A DNA stretch of 64,000 bases from Pyrinomonadaceae bacterium (GCA_019694355.1 JAIBCB010000001.1:1-64000), one strand, 5' to 3'. Counted from the first letter of the stretch, positions 7,643 to 17,476 are shown. The notes: generated from the letters alone by a model not told the origin. Made by a program: numbers and translations.

Positions 7643-9136
7643 CTATTGGCTGCGTTCAACAAGTTCGACGAGGCTGCGGACGGCAACGGCCGTCGGACCC
7701 TTGGCCTGGAATGGACGAGCATTGTCTGCCCAAGCCGTTCCTGCGATATCGAGGTGAGCCCATTTTGCCTTATCGACGAATTCCTGAATGAATACGGCAC
7801 CAACGATCGTACCGGCTTTTCCACGCGGGCCAATATTTTTGACGTCCGCGATGTCGCTCTTGATCATCTTGCTGTATTCTTTGCCGACCGGAAGCTGCCA
7901 AAAACCTTCGCCCGTCTTCTTGCCGGAGTTGATGATCGCGTCAATGAGAGCTTGATCGTTCCCCATAATGCCGGTGTTTTCACCGCCGAGGGCGATGATG
8001 ACCGCACCGGTGAGAGTCGCCATATCGACGATGCTCGTTGCCCCTTGGCGTTCTGCCCAGGCGACGGCATCGGCAAGAACGAGACGGCCTTCAGCGTCGG
8101 TGTTCAAGATCTCGATCGTCTTGCCGTTCATTGCGGTAACGACATCGCTCGGACGCGATGCACCGCCGTCGGGCATATTCTCGACCGCGGCGACCACGCC
8201 GATGACAGGAACGGTCGGCTTAAGCAGGGCAATAGCTCGCATCGTGCCGAGAACGGTCGCTCCGCCCGACATATCGTACTTCATCGCTTCCATTCCGTCG
8301 CCGGGTTTGAGCGAGATGCCGCCCGTGTCGAACGTAATTCCTTTACCGACGAGGGCAAGAAGTTCACCGTCTTTCGCCGTAGACTTTGCGGGTGTGTAAC
8401 GAAGCGTAATGAGTTTTGCGGGTTGGGTCGAACCGATCGAAACGCTCATCAGCGAACCCATACCGAGCTTGGTCATTTTCGCCTCATCGAGAACTTCGCA
8501 TTTCAGCCCGACCTCGGCCGCCATCGTCTGAGCGCGACGTGCCATTTCGGTCGGCGTAAGGATATTCGGCGGCTCGTTGGCGAGGTCGCGCGTGAAATTC
8601 ATCGATTCGCCGATGGCGACGCCGCGGCCGATCGCGTGCTTAACTTCAGCAGGCTTTAGGCCTTCGGTCGATAGTTGAACGGTCGAGAGCTTCGATTCGT
8701 TCTTATCTTTTGTGCGATATTTATGCAGCTCGAATTGGCTCGTCACGACGCCCTGAACAGCGTTCTGCACAGCGACGGACTGATCACCTTTTGCACGCGG
8801 CATAAGAGCGAGGGACTTCACCTTCAACTTGCCGACGGCTCGTGCAGCAGTGCCGGCAAAACGTCCAACTGCCGGAGAATCAAAGTCTTTTCGGTCGCCT
8901 GCACCGATGAGGATAAGACGGCCCGGGCCTTTCTTTCCGCGAAAACGGACCGTTGCGACCTCTCCGGCCTCACCCTTCAATTCTTCGGCCGCCAAAATAT
9001 CTGCGACCTGGCCGCCCGTCAGTTTGTCCAACGGCTTTATATCTTTGTCGGTTGCTTTGTCACCGCGAAAAATGGGAATCGCGAGGGCGTCAGCATTCGC
9101 TTCGGCAAAGTTGCCGGAAATGCCCTGAAATTTCAT
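7643..9136 (-). CDS. pepA: Leucyl aminopeptidase (M17)
   Basis: The 497-residue cytosolic M17 aminopeptidase removes N-terminal residues from peptides with a two-metal centre. The C-terminal catalytic half shows the metal-ligand and lysine segment VGKGITFDTGGISLKP, the DMSGGATVLG segment, and the signature NTDAEGRLVLADA. The N-terminal half is the less conserved macro-like domain. The ATG at 9136 is chosen over the TTG one codon upstream because AGAGAGGT sits at good distance and MKFQG fits relatives. It precedes the DUF4344 gene with 6 bases between them. Confidence 0.96.
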   Translation of the reverse strand: MKFQGISGNFAEANADALAIPIFRGDKATDKDIKPLDKLTGGQVADILAAEELKGEAGEVATVRFRGKKGPGRLILIGAGDRKDFDSPAVGRFAGTAARAVGKLKVKSLALMPRAKGDQSVAVQNAVQGVVTSQFELHKYRTKDKNESKLSTVQLSTEGLKPAEVKHAIGRGVAIGESMNFTRDLANEPPNILTPTEMARRAQTMAAEVGLKCEVLDEAKMTKLGMGSLMSVSIGSTQPAKLITLRYTPAKSTAKDGELLALVGKGITFDTGGISLKPGDGMEAMKYDMSGGATVLGTMRAIALLKPTVPVIGVVAAVENMPDGGASRPSDVVTAMNGKTIEILNTDAEGRLVLADAVAWAERQGATSIVDMATLTGAVIIALGGENTGIMGNDQALIDAIINSGKKTGEGFWQLPVGKEYSKMIKSDIADVKNIGPRGKAGTIVGAVFIQEFVDKAKWAHLDIAGTAWADNARPFQAKGPTAVAVRSLVELVERSQ

Positions 9137-9193
9137 CAAATACCTCTCTAAAATTTTGTGTTAAAAATGAGAAACTCGTTTACTATCTATAAC

Positions 9194-9652
9194 TTATCTC
9201 AGTTTTTGTTTCAACTCTGCACGCGTTTCTTTCTCGATCGTGCGGCGCATCTCGGTTTCGCGTTTGTCGTAGAGTTTCTTGCCCTTTGCGACCCCGATCT
9301 CGAACTTTATACGCCCATTCTTCCAATAAATGCGGGTCACGACGAGCGTCATCCCCTTTTGCGTCGTCTCTTTGATGAGCTTTTCGATCTCGCGCTTGTG
9401 CAGCAATAATTTTCGAGGACGCAGGACGTCGTGATTATTGATATTCCCGTGAGAATAGTGCGAAATATGTGCCCCGAGCAGCCAAACTTCGCCGTCCTTG
9501 ATCTGCACGAACGACTCTTTCAACTGAATACGCCCGGCCATCGTGCTTTTGACCTCGGTCCCCAAAAGCACAGCCCCGGCCTCGTATTTATCAAGTATGT
9601 GATACTCAAAATACGCCTGCCGATTGTTAACGATCTCCTTTTCATCGGACAT
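9194..9652 (-). CDS. smpB: SsrA-binding protein
   Basis: The 152-residue protein binds tmRNA and delivers it to stalled ribosomes for trans-translation. It shows the family order: NRQAYFEYHILDKYEAG, the LLGTEVKS segment, VWLLGAHISHY, the RPRKLLLHKREI segment, and a basic C-terminal tail (KKLYDKRETEMRR onward) that enters the decoding centre. Length is usual. The tmRNA gene itself is not in the window. The gene is divergent from the tRNA-Gln to its right. Confidence 0.97.
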   Translation of the reverse strand: MSDEKEIVNNRQAYFEYHILDKYEAGAVLLGTEVKSTMAGRIQLKESFVQIKDGEVWLLGAHISHYSHGNINNHDVLRPRKLLLHKREIEKLIKETTQKGMTLVVTRIYWKNGRIKFEIGVAKGKKLYDKRETEMRRTIEKETRAELKQKLR

Positions 9653-9745
9653 ACGAGCTAGATTTTAGCAAAATGCGGCGGAGGAAGGCGTTTCGCTGAT
9701 CCGGTTTGACAAGGTTTGCCTCGCTTCGTAAATTATTAAGGACGC

Positions 9746-9819
9746 TGGGAGATCGTCTAATGGTAGGACTGCAGTCTCTGGATCTGCCTATCGGGGTTCG
9801 AATCCCTGTCTCCCAGCCA
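9746..9819 (+). tRNA. tRNA-Gln(CTG)
   Basis: A complete cloverleaf can be drawn. The acceptor stem is TGGGAGA (9746-9752) with TCTCCCA (9809-9815), followed by discriminator G9816 and an encoded CCA (9817-9819). The D-arm is GTC-TAATGGTAG-GAC. The anticodon loop CTCTGGA gives anticodon CTG, and the T-arm is GGGGTTCGAATCCC. The first acceptor pair T-A and the CTG anticodon fit glutamine tRNAs. The last pair of the anticodon stem is a T-T mismatch. Transcription is opposite to smpB. Confidence 0.95.
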
Positions 9820-9905
9820 ATCTTTTCTTTCCAAGCCCCACAAAATTTGATCAAATTCGACGAGATGGCTTGCGTTCAACCATTGTTGAAGGCGAAACTT
9901 GGCGT

Positions 9906-10310
9906 ATGAGCGGCTCATGGCACAAAACCGATCTTCGTGTCCGATACGCAGAAACCGATAAAATGGGCATCGTGCACCATTCGAACTACGTTGTCTGGTT
10001 CGAGGCGGCACGCAGCGATTACTGCCGAGAGATCGGGATGCCTTACTCAGAATGGGAGGCAAATGATGTCCTGCTCGTCGTCGCGGAAGTCACTTTGCGC
10101 TATAAACGCCCGGCATTCTACGACGATCTGCTCTCGATCTGCGTGCGTGTTGGCGAGGTCCGAAGGCGCAGTGTGCGATTTGAGTATGAGGTCATTAGAA
10201 AGTCGGATTCCGAACTGCTCGCGACCGGCGAGACGCTTCACATAATTACCGACAATTCCCGCCGCGTGCGTTCTCTGCCGCCTGAATATCTTAAGCTTTT
10301 CGAAGCCTGA
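9906..10310 (+). CDS. Acyl-CoA thioesterase, YbgC/FadM-type hotdog protein
   Basis: The 134-residue hotdog-fold protein has the signature RVRYAETDKMGIVHHSNYV near residues 11-29. The aspartate of this segment is the expected catalytic residue, and WFEAARSDY is the following helix. Relatives hydrolyse acyl-CoA thioesters, often in connection with the Tol-Pal system or fatty acid salvage; no tol genes are nearby. The start is set at the ATG at 9906 because the region upstream is not conserved-looking. It follows tRNA-Gln by 86 bases and precedes a small membrane protein. Confidence 0.88.
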   Translation: MSGSWHKTDLRVRYAETDKMGIVHHSNYVVWFEAARSDYCREIGMPYSEWEANDVLLVVAEVTLRYKRPAFYDDLLSICVRVGEVRRRSVRFEYEVIRKSDSELLATGETLHIITDNSRRVRSLPPEYLKLFEA

Positions 10311-10347
10311 ATTGGCGCTCGGTCATCCAACGAATTAAAATAGGAAA

Positions 10348-10572
10348 ATGCCAGCGAATATCCGCGCGGAGATCATCTTTATTTCTCTGATGATGGTCTT
10401 TATTTTTATCGTCTGTAGTGCGGCGATGTACTTTTTTGCGAAGACCTATCAAAAGGAAATGAAGGAGCGAAAAGAGCGGCGCGAAGCCAAGCGGTTGGCA
10501 AAAGAGGCCGCTGAAAAGGCTGAGCAGGAAAAGGCTGCTGAAGTAGTAAATGGATCTTCTGTCGACTCTTAA
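10348..10572 (+). CDS. Small single-pass membrane protein
   Basis: The 74-residue product has one hydrophobic segment (IIFISLMMVFIFIVCSAAMYFF, residues about 9-30) followed by a highly charged Lys/Glu/Ala-rich helix likely to form a coiled coil in the cytoplasm. No family is recognised. The end overlaps the start of the helicase gene by 23 bases in another frame, which suggests co-translation. The hydrophobic-then-charged pattern and clean codon use make it a likely real gene. Confidence 0.6.
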   Translation: MPANIRAEIIFISLMMVFIFIVCSAAMYFFAKTYQKEMKERKERREAKRLAKEAAEKAEQEKAAEVVNGSSVDS

Positions 10573-12958
10573 CCCACAACAAGCGGAAGCCGTTTCGACG
10601 ACCGAAGGACCGCTCCTGATCCTGGCTGGAGCCGGTTCGGGAAAGACGCGCGTGATCACGGTTAGGATCGCGTATCTTATTGCAGAAAAAGGGGTTGCAC
10701 CGCACAACATTCTCGCCGTCACATTTACGAACAAGGCCGCCGGCGAGATGCGTTCGCGCGTTGAAGAGCTTTTCAAGGGCCGTGGCTTGCAGTCCGCTCC
10801 GCTCATTTCGACGTTCCATAGCCTTTGCGTCCGCATCCTGCGGCAGGACATCGATAAGCTCGAACAAGGTTACAAAAAGACCTTCACGATCTATGACACA
10901 GACGACTCGATGAAGGTCGTAAAGGCCTGCATCAAAGATCTCGGCATAGACGAGAAAAGTATTCAGCCGCGTAATGTTCGCAATGCGATCAGCACCGCAA
11001 AGAATCGCGGCGAATCGGCCGAAGATTTTGCAGCCAAGATCGAATTCGGAGACGAGAAGAACCTGGCGATCGCGAAGGTCTTTCGTATGTACGACGAACG
11101 CCTTCACATTGCGAATGCGCTCGATTTCGACGATCTCTTGATCAAGACGGTCGAACTTCTTCGGCATTCGCCCGAAACGCGCGAGAAGTATAACGACCGC
11201 TACAAATACATTCTTGTCGATGAGTACCAGGATACGAACGCGCTTCAATTCAACCTGATCAGCTTCCTGACCGAGAAGCAGCAGAACATCTGCGTGGTCG
11301 GTGATGATGCACAGAGCATTTACGGATTTCGGCAAGCGGATATTCGGAACATCCTTGAATTTGAGCATAGTTTCCCGGCGGCCAAGACGATCCTGCTCGA
11401 ACAAAATTATCGCTCGACACAAACGATACTCGATGCGGCCGATGCGATCATAAAGAACAACGTCCATCAGAAGAAAAAGAAGCTCTGGACGGCAAACCCA
11501 GGCGGCGAACGCATCCTCTATTACCAGGCCTATGACGGCGACGGCGAGGCCCGTTTTGTTGCCTCAAAGATCGAAGAACATCAACGGCATTCGCTCAAGG
11601 AAAGGATCGCGATACTCTATCGAACGAACGCACAATCGCGTCTTTTCGAAGAGGCCTTGAGGCGTATGCGGATCGACTACAACATCGTCGGCGGATTCTC
11701 GTTCTACGAACGTGCCGAGGTGAAAGACATCGTTGCGTACCTTAAGCTCGCGCTGAATCCGATGGACGACATCGCTCTTCTTCGGGTCATAAACACGCCG
11801 GCTCGCGGCATCGGCAAAACGAGCATAGACGAACTGACGCGCTACGCAAAGGAAATGGGAATGTCGCTCTGGTCGGCGTTGTTCGAGATCACGGAAGGCT
11901 CACGGTTTGGGCGGAATGTGAATCTAACGCCGCGTGCGGTCAAGGCACTTTTACAATTCGCATTCGTCGTTGAAAACTTGATCGGGAAAGTTCAGGAAAT
12001 GCACGACACACCGCGTCCTGTATCGGATGTCGTCGTTGCGGCGATCGAAGATACGGGCTATGCCGCAAGCCTTCGCACCGAAGGGACGGATGAGGCAGCA
12101 GCGAGGCTCGAGAACCTAGAAGAACTCGTCAACGCAGCGGTCGATTACGATAAGAGTGAGACCGACGGCCTGCGCGAATTCATCGACCATGCGGCCTTAA
12201 CGTCCGATACGGACAAATACGACAGCACTGCGGCCGTGACGATGATGACCGTGCATATGGCGAAAGGCCTTGAGTTTCCGGTCGTGTTTCTCGTGGGGCT
12301 CGAAGACGGCATCTTTCCGCATTCACGGTCGACGTACGATCAGAAGGAACTTGAGGAAGAAAGGCGGCTCGCGTACGTTGCGATCACACGGGCGGAGAAA
12401 ATGCTCTACATAACGCATGCGATGCGACGGCGGGTCTATGGCGAGGAGATCGCCGCCGAGCCTTCGCAGTTCCTTAATGAGATGCCGCTTGACCTGATCG
12501 AAGACCTTTCCGGCAAAGGCTCCTGGCTCTCGTATGCGAAACACCCTTCTACCCAGTCAGCAAGGGCCGCCGTCGGTACATTGCGTGGCGAGCGGCCGGC
12601 GTTGCCGGAGAGAAAACCGTACACCGGCAAAACCTACAACAGCGCGGATGCCGTCTCAGAATTCTTTAAGAATCGAGGCGGAAGTCCGCGGCCCCCGACA
12701 CATTCATCGCCTGAGAAGCCTCAGCCGACGGCTTTCGATCGGCTGAAAGCCGCGGGTTCAGGCCGGCCGAAAAGTGCATTGGATCCGTCCGGTGGAGCTC
12801 TTGTTCCGGGCACGAACGTCATTCACCAAAAGTATGGCCGCGGGTTGATCTTAAGAAGGGAAGGCTCGGGCGACAACGTAAAATTGACGATCAGCTTTCC
12901 TGGTTTTGGCCAAAAGAAGCTCATCGAAAAGTTTGCGAATCTGCAAAAAGAGAAGTAA
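10550..12958 (+). CDS. pcrA: ATP-dependent DNA helicase, UvrD/PcrA family
   Basis: The 802-residue SF1A helicase carries all motifs in order: Q-motif LNPQQAEAV, Walker A AGAGSGKTR near residue 28, motif Ia TFTNKAAGEM, and motif II DEYQDTN near 226. Motif III is GDDAQSIYGFRQAD, motif IV EQNYRST, motif V VHMAKGLEFPVVF and motif VI LAYVAITRAE. The C-terminal 60 residues (GTNVIHQKYGRG) form the Tudor-like domain typical of PcrA, which contacts RNA polymerase. Role: unwinding in nucleotide excision repair and removal of recombinase or stalled polymerase. The start overlaps the upstream small membrane protein. uvrD is the alternative name. Confidence 0.95.
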   Translation: MDLLSTLNPQQAEAVSTTEGPLLILAGAGSGKTRVITVRIAYLIAEKGVAPHNILAVTFTNKAAGEMRSRVEELFKGRGLQSAPLISTFHSLCVRILRQDIDKLEQGYKKTFTIYDTDDSMKVVKACIKDLGIDEKSIQPRNVRNAISTAKNRGESAEDFAAKIEFGDEKNLAIAKVFRMYDERLHIANALDFDDLLIKTVELLRHSPETREKYNDRYKYILVDEYQDTNALQFNLISFLTEKQQNICVVGDDAQSIYGFRQADIRNILEFEHSFPAAKTILLEQNYRSTQTILDAADAIIKNNVHQKKKKLWTANPGGERILYYQAYDGDGEARFVASKIEEHQRHSLKERIAILYRTNAQSRLFEEALRRMRIDYNIVGGFSFYERAEVKDIVAYLKLALNPMDDIALLRVINTPARGIGKTSIDELTRYAKEMGMSLWSALFEITEGSRFGRNVNLTPRAVKALLQFAFVVENLIGKVQEMHDTPRPVSDVVVAAIEDTGYAASLRTEGTDEAAARLENLEELVNAAVDYDKSETDGLREFIDHAALTSDTDKYDSTAAVTMMTVHMAKGLEFPVVFLVGLEDGIFPHSRSTYDQKELEEERRLAYVAITRAEKMLYITHAMRRRVYGEEIAAEPSQFLNEMPLDLIEDLSGKGSWLSYAKHPSTQSARAAVGTLRGERPALPERKPYTGKTYNSADAVSEFFKNRGGSPRPPTHSSPEKPQPTAFDRLKAAGSGRPKSALDPSGGALVPGTNVIHQKYGRGLILRREGSGDNVKLTISFPGFGQKKLIEKFANLQKEK

Positions 12959-13119
12959 GAGTTCGTCGTTGTCAGGACGGGCAATTTTGTCTCAGAGATA
13001 AAGAAGCCAGGCCCATGGGAATTCTAATACGGAAGATCTCGTAAAGACCTGTCGTGAGTTTCGGGATCAGCTTGAAAAGAGTCTGGCTGATGAGAAGAAT
13101 AAAGGGAACTAGAACAAGA

Positions 13120-13176
13120 ATATAAAAAGCCCGTTCGGTGTGCTTTTGCCTGAGCAAAATACCTCGAACGGGCTTT
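13120..13176 (-). terminator. Rho-independent terminator downstream of frr
   Basis: On the minus strand AAAGCCCGTTCG (13176-13165) pairs perfectly with CGAACGGGCTTT (13137-13126), and the T-run TTTTTATA follows. The loop holds a second hairpin, TTTTGC/GCAAAA, so the structure is nested. It lies 20 bases after the frr stop and ends the rplM-to-frr cluster. Confidence 0.9.
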
Positions 13177-13195
13177 GTTGTCGTTACCTGCCGGA

Positions 13196-13756
13196 CTAAA
13201 CGGTCATTATTTCGGCCTCTTTGCCCTTGGCAAGTTCATCGATCTTGCCGATGAAGGTGTTGGTGAGCTTTTGGACGTCGTCAAGACCACCGCGCTCATC
13301 GTCTTCAGATATGAGCTTGTCCTTTGCGAGTTTCTTGAGAGCGTCGTTGGCCGAATGACGGGAATTGCGGATCGCGATGCGGTGTTCTTCAGCGATCTCG
13401 TGTACCTGCTTTGCAAGCTGCTTGCGACGTTCTTCATTGAGCGGAGGGACCGGAAGGCGGATCACCTTTCCGTCATTGGACGGATTAAGCCCTAGATTTG
13501 CGCCGATGATCGCTTTTTCGACCGCTCCGAGCTGCGACATATCCCAGGGCTGCACAGTGATCAACTGCGGCTCAGGCACGGCAACGGATGCCATTTGAGT
13601 TAGCGGGGTCGGCGTGCCGTAATAATCGACGCTAACCGTATCAAGCAGGCCAACCGACGCGCGCCCGGTGCGGACGTTCGAGAGCTTCCTCTTAAAATCT
13701 TCCACGACCGACGCCATCTTCGGCTCGGTATCCTTTTTTACGTCTTGTACGCTCAT
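13196..13756 (-). CDS. frr: Ribosome recycling factor
   Basis: The 186-residue protein splits post-termination ribosomes together with EF-G. Hallmarks are the [11 protein letters not shown] segment near residue 30, [14 protein letters not shown], and the basic helix [25 protein letters not shown]. Length matches the usual 185. The ATG overlaps the pyrH stop codon by 4 bases (13753-13756), so the two are translationally coupled. Confidence 0.98.
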   Translation of the reverse strand: MSVQDVKKDTEPKMASVVEDFKRKLSNVRTGRASVGLLDTVSVDYYGTPTPLTQMASVAVPEPQLITVQPWDMSQLGAVEKAIIGANLGLNPSNDGKVIRLPVPPLNEERRKQLAKQVHEIAEEHRIAIRNSRHSANDALKKLAKDKLISEDDERGGLDDVQKLTNTFIGKIDELAKGKEAEIMTV

Positions 13757-14481
13757 AATTTGTCTTCCGTGGTAACTACCGTGCCGATCGAAAGGTCGCC
13801 ATTTACGGCCTTTACGATGTTGCCCGGCTCGCGCATATTAAAGACCATTATCGGCAGGCTGTTGTCCATACACAGCGAGATCGCTGATGCATCCATCACC
13901 TTTAGCCGCCGTTCGAGGACTTCCTTATAAGAAATGCGGCCGAACTTCGTTGCGGTCGGAACTTTGACCGGATCTGCGTCAAAAATGCCATCGACCTTTG
14001 TCGCCTTAAAGATAATGTCGGCCCTGATCTCCAACGCGCGAAGAGCGGCGGCGGAATCGGTCGTAAAGAAAGGATTTCCTGTTCCGGCCGCAAAGATGAC
14101 GACACGCTTTTTTTCGAGATGCCGGATCGCACGTCGATGAATGAACGGCTCGGCAAGCTCCGGAATGTCGATCGCTGACATCACGCGTGTAAAAACATCC
14201 GCCTTTTCAAGCGCATCCTGCAGAACGACGGCGTTCATTATCGTTGCGAGCATACCGATATAATCGGCCGCGGCACGATCCATATTTCCCGCAGATTCTG
14301 AGACGCCGCGGAAAATATTGCCTCCGCCCACAACGATCGCGACTTCGACGCCGAGGTCGTGCACGGTCTTGATCTCTGCGGCAAGGGCTGCAGCGACTTC
14401 AGTGTCGATGCCGTAATTCTGCCCGCCCATCAGGGCCTCGCCGGAGAGTTTCAGGAGAATTCGGTCGTACTTTGGCGGCAT
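13753..14481 (-). CDS. pyrH: UMP kinase
   Basis: The 242-residue hexameric amino acid kinase-family enzyme phosphorylates UMP to UDP. It shows the family order [13 protein letters not shown], the [10 protein letters not shown] loop near residue 55, the [12 protein letters not shown] helix, the [18 protein letters not shown] segment and the [14 protein letters not shown] phosphate site. Its position between tsf and frr is the widespread arrangement. No ribosome site is obvious; a heptamer palindrome occupies the space after tsf. Confidence 0.98.
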   Translation of the reverse strand: MPPKYDRILLKLSGEALMGGQNYGIDTEVAAALAAEIKTVHDLGVEVAIVVGGGNIFRGVSESAGNMDRAAADYIGMLATIMNAVVLQDALEKADVFTRVMSAIDIPELAEPFIHRRAIRHLEKKRVVIFAAGTGNPFFTTDSAAALRALEIRADIIFKATKVDGIFDADPVKVPTATKFGRISYKEVLERRLKVMDASAISLCMDNSLPIMVFNMREPGNIVKAVNGDLSIGTVVTTEDKL

Positions 14482-14487
14482 AAAAAT

Positions 14488-14557
14488 AAAGTCTAAAGTC
14501 TAAAGCCCAAAGTCCAAAGCCGTCTTATACAAAAACTCTGGACCTTGGACCTTGGAA
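14488..14557. repeat. Heptamer palindrome between tsf and pyrH
   Basis: Left arm: 7-bp units GTCTAAA, GTCTAAA, GCCCAAA, GTCCAAA (about 14491-14518). Right arm: CTGGACC, TTGGACC, TTGG (about 14538-14555), the inverse complement of the same family. The two can form an imperfect stem around a short AT-rich loop in the tsf-pyrH mRNA, directly upstream of the pyrH start. The same repeat family lies in frame in coaBC (18654-18727). Confidence 0.85.
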
Positions 14558-14572
14558 AAACGAAGCGACAAG

Positions 14573-15235
14573 CTAGCCGACCATCGATGCGACTTCGGAC
14601 GCAAAATCGTCAACCTTCTTGTCGATGCCTTCGCCCATCTTGAAACGGGAGAAGCGGCGGATGGAGATGTTCTCTTTGATAGAAGCGATCTTCTCGGTAA
14701 CGAGTTCGCCGACCGTCTTTGCCGGATCTTTTACGAACGGCTGGTCAACAAGAACATTCTCTTCGTAATACTTGTTCAAGCGGCCATCGATGATCTTGTC
14801 GAGCACGTCAGCCGGTTTGTTCGCGTTCTTCGGATCGTTCTTGAGCTGTTCCATAAGGATCTCGCGTTCTTTTGCGACCTCCTCAGCAGGAACGTCCGAG
14901 CGGTTCGTAAAACGCGGATCTGCCGCCGCGATGTGCATCGCGACGTCCTTTACCAACTGCTGGAACTCATCGCCGCGGGCGACGAAATCGCTTTCGCAAT
15001 TGATCTCTACGAGAACACCGACCTTGCCGCCCATGTGGATGTAACTTCCAACCGCGCCTTCTGCCGTTACACGTCCGGCCTTCTTGTCGGCCGTTGCGAT
15101 ACCTTTTTTGCGAAGGATCTCAACTGCTGCCGCCTCGTCGCCATTTGCTTCGACAAGAGCGTTCTTGCAATCGATCATTCCGGCCCCGGTCTTTTCACGA
15201 AGGGCCTTAACTGCACTTGCTGTTATTTCTGCCAT
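14573..15235 (-). CDS. tsf: Elongation factor Ts
   Basis: The 220-residue protein is the nucleotide exchange factor for EF-Tu. The N-terminal UBA-like module has the signature [16 protein letters not shown] near residues 13-28, followed by [25 protein letters not shown], the core that contacts EF-Tu. It is shorter than the 283-residue E. coli protein and close to the compact one-core-domain form seen in several phyla. GGAG lies 7 bases before the ATG. It follows rpsB by about 100 bases. Confidence 0.97.
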   Translation of the reverse strand: MAEITASAVKALREKTGAGMIDCKNALVEANGDEAAAVEILRKKGIATADKKAGRVTAEGAVGSYIHMGGKVGVLVEINCESDFVARGDEFQQLVKDVAMHIAAADPRFTNRSDVPAEEVAKEREILMEQLKNDPKNANKPADVLDKIIDGRLNKYYEENVLVDQPFVKDPAKTVGELVTEKIASIKENISIRRFSRFKMGEGIDKKVDDFASEVASMVG

Positions 15236-15333
15236 ATTAGAACTCCAAACTAATAAAAAAATCTTACAAAAAGGCGTAGCCGATCTTGCCGCTCTGGCCG
15301 AAAAAGCTACGCCTGAAAAAAGTGTTATCTACT

Positions 15334-16275
15334 TTAGCTAGCCGTGGCTTCGCTCGATTCTTCTGATGATGCGGCCTCCGGTGCGGCAGCTTCTTCCTCG
15401 GCCGCTTCTGGAGCGTCGTCGGTCGATTCTTCCTCTTCGGTCTCGTTCGCCGCCGCTTCCATCTCGGCCTTCTCGTCTTCGCTCAGGTATTCTGAGGGAA
15501 TTGCCGTAAGCGAACCGATCTCGGCCGCTTCTGCTTCGGCTTCGTCAGTTTCAGCAACAGCAGCCACAGCAACGCCGCCTTCTGTTCCGATCTGTTTGCC
15601 TTCGAGGATCGCATCGGCGATACGCGAAGCAAAGAGCCGAATGGCGCGAAGTGCGTCGTCGTTGCCCGGGATGACGTGGTCGATCCCTTCGGGCGAGCAG
15701 TTCGTGTCAACGACAGCGACGATCGGGATGCCGAGGCGATTTGCTTCCTTAACGGCGATCTCTTCCTTGCGGACGTCGATGATGAAGATCATATCCGGAG
15801 CGCCGTTCATATCCTTGATGCCGGCGAGGTTCTTCATCAAGCTTTCGTGCTCGCGGTCGAGCTGGAGACGCTCTTTCTTCGTGAGCATTTCGAAGCGCCC
15901 GTCCTCACGCATCGCTTCGATCTCCTTGAGCTTATGGATCGACTTCTGAACGGTCTGATAGTTGGTCAAAAGGCCGCCGAGCCAGCGATTGTTCACGTAG
16001 AACATTCCTGCGCGTTCAGCTTCCTCTTTGATGGCGTCCTGAGCCTGGCGCTTGGTGCCGACAAAAAGCACTTTCTGGTTCGGCTTTTGCGTTAATGATT
16101 CGGTAACGTAATTGAGCGAATCCCGGAAGAGCTTCTGCGTCTTTTGAAGATCGATAATGTAGATGCCATTTCGTTCACCGAAGATATATTCCTTCATCTT
16201 CGGGTTCCAGCGGCGGACCTGGTGGCCAAAATGAACTCCTGCTTCGAGAAGTTCTTTCATTGATACTGTAGCCAA
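15334..16275 (-). CDS. rpsB: 30S ribosomal protein S2
   Basis: The start is TTG at 16275, because AGGAG lies 9 bases upstream and the predicted N-terminus [18 protein letters not shown] fits the family; the ATG five codons later is too far from the site. The core (to about residue 230) shows [42 protein letters not shown] and the [25 protein letters not shown] segment. The last 80 residues form a Glu/Ala/Ser-rich acidic tail not found in E. coli S2; such tails are common in this phylum. Second and third genes of the cluster flank it normally. Confidence 0.97.
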   Translation of the reverse strand: MATVSMKELLEAGVHFGHQVRRWNPKMKEYIFGERNGIYIIDLQKTQKLFRDSLNYVTESLTQKPNQKVLFVGTKRQAQDAIKEEAERAGMFYVNNRWLGGLLTNYQTVQKSIHKLKEIEAMREDGRFEMLTKKERLQLDREHESLMKNLAGIKDMNGAPDMIFIIDVRKEEIAVKEANRLGIPIVAVVDTNCSPEGIDHVIPGNDDALRAIRLFASRIADAILEGKQIGTEGGVAVAAVAETDEAEAEAAEIGSLTAIPSEYLSEDEKAEMEAAANETEEEESTDDAPEAAEEEAAAPEAASSEESSEATAS

Positions 16276-16424
16276 AACTATTTTCTCCTTGGTTTATGTA
16301 CTCGGCGAAACAACTCGTTAACCAATGAGTTTCGCCAATGGTTTCGCGTTGATGGAAGTCTCAATGGCCGGTCGGATCTGACATAGCGGCAGTAACCGAC
16401 CATTGTCCATCAACAATTGACAAA

Positions 16425-16817
16425 CTAGCGTTTCGAGAACTGGAATCTCTTACGGGCACCTTTCTGGCCGTACTTCTTACGCTCTTTCTTGCGGGGATCG
16501 CGCGTGATCAAGCCTGCTTTCTTCAGCGTCGAGCGAAGGTCGGCGTTGAATTCGATCAGAGCACGCGTAATGCCGTGGCGAACCGCACCGGCCTGGCCTG
16601 CCGTGCCGCCGCCGTCAACATTCACAAGAATGTCGAACTTCTCGACCGTTTCCGTAAGGCGAAGCGGCTGCCGAATGATCATCTGCAGAGCTTCGTTAGG
16701 GAAATAGGCGTTGAACTCGCGCTTATTGACGGTGATCGCACCCGATCCCGGGCGAAGGTACACGCGGGCGGTCGATGTTTTTCTGCGTCCGGTGCCGTAA
16801 TATTGAATATCTGCCAT
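16425..16817 (-). CDS. rpsI: 30S ribosomal protein S9
   Basis: The 130-residue protein has [19 protein letters not shown] at the start, [20 protein letters not shown] in the middle and the universal C-terminus KRFQFSKR, which reaches the P-site tRNA. It directly follows rplM with 19 bases between them, the near-universal rplM-rpsI pair. Confidence 0.98.
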   Translation of the reverse strand: MADIQYYGTGRRKTSTARVYLRPGSGAITVNKREFNAYFPNEALQMIIRQPLRLTETVEKFDILVNVDGGGTAGQAGAVRHGITRALIEFNADLRSTLKKAGLITRDPRKKERKKYGQKGARKRFQFSKR

Positions 16818-16836
16818 AACAAACTAGAACCTTGAA

Positions 16837-17271
16837 CTAAATTTCGATCGCCTCCGGTTTCTGGGCCGTGTGGCGGTGTTCCGCGTCGGCGTAAACCTTC
16901 AATTTCTTCACCATTGCCCGGCCAAGCTTGGTTTTCGGGAGCATTCCCTTGACCGCAAGCTCGATCACGCGTTCCGGGTGCTTCTCGAACATTTCCTTGA
17001 CCGAGATCTCGCGAAGGCCGCCCGGATAGAGCGTGTGGTGGCGATACATCTTCTGATCGTTCTTCGAACCATTAAAGACCGCGTGTCGCGCGTTAACTAC
17101 GACGCAGTGGTCGCCCATATCCATAAAAGGCGTCCACGCAGGGTTATTCTTGCCCGAAAGGATGCGGGCAACTTCAGTTGCCAGCCTTCCTACCGTTTTG
17201 CCTTTGGCATCGACCACGAACCACTTTCGCCCGTCTGCCAATTCCTTTCCACTTGGAAAATAAGTACTCAT
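16837..17271 (-). CDS. rplM: 50S ribosomal protein L13
   Basis: The ATG at 17271 gives a 144-residue protein of normal length beginning [20 protein letters not shown]. It shows [20 protein letters not shown], the [10 protein letters not shown] segment, and [18 protein letters not shown] with the final HRHTAQKP. It assembles early in the 50S subunit. It is the first gene of the translation cluster, with about 200 bases of leader to its right before the NUDIX gene end. Confidence 0.97.
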   Translation of the reverse strand: MSTYFPSGKELADGRKWFVVDAKGKTVGRLATEVARILSGKNNPAWTPFMDMGDHCVVVNARHAVFNGSKNDQKMYRHHTLYPGGLREISVKEMFEKHPERVIELAVKGMLPKTKLGRAMVKKLKVYADAEHRHTAQKPEAIEI

Positions 17272-17476
17272 ATCACACACACTACCAGCGTAATCCGCAA
17301 AAATGCGAACTGACAGGATATCTAAACAGACGGGCAAACGTCAAGGTCGGACGGTGGTTTTTACGTAGTTTGCTGCAAAAGGCCAAATTCTACCGAAAGT
17401 ACGGCAAAAACCTTTGCAGGATGGCGATTTTCAGCCGATCGTTAAGGTGGATGGCCTAAGGTCCGACCGATCGGGT

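Noticed and set aside
7640..8659. Long open frame antisense to pepA
   Set aside because: It is the mirror of a GC-rich coding frame, with Arg/Asp-rich composition and no recognisable domain.
10406..11467. 353-residue open frame antisense to the helicase gene
   Set aside because: Shadow of the helicase coding frame; no start signal or domain.
12972..13157. Leftward 61-residue open frame with a hydrophobic segment
   Set aside because: It overlaps the strong frr terminator, has no ribosome site and no family likeness.
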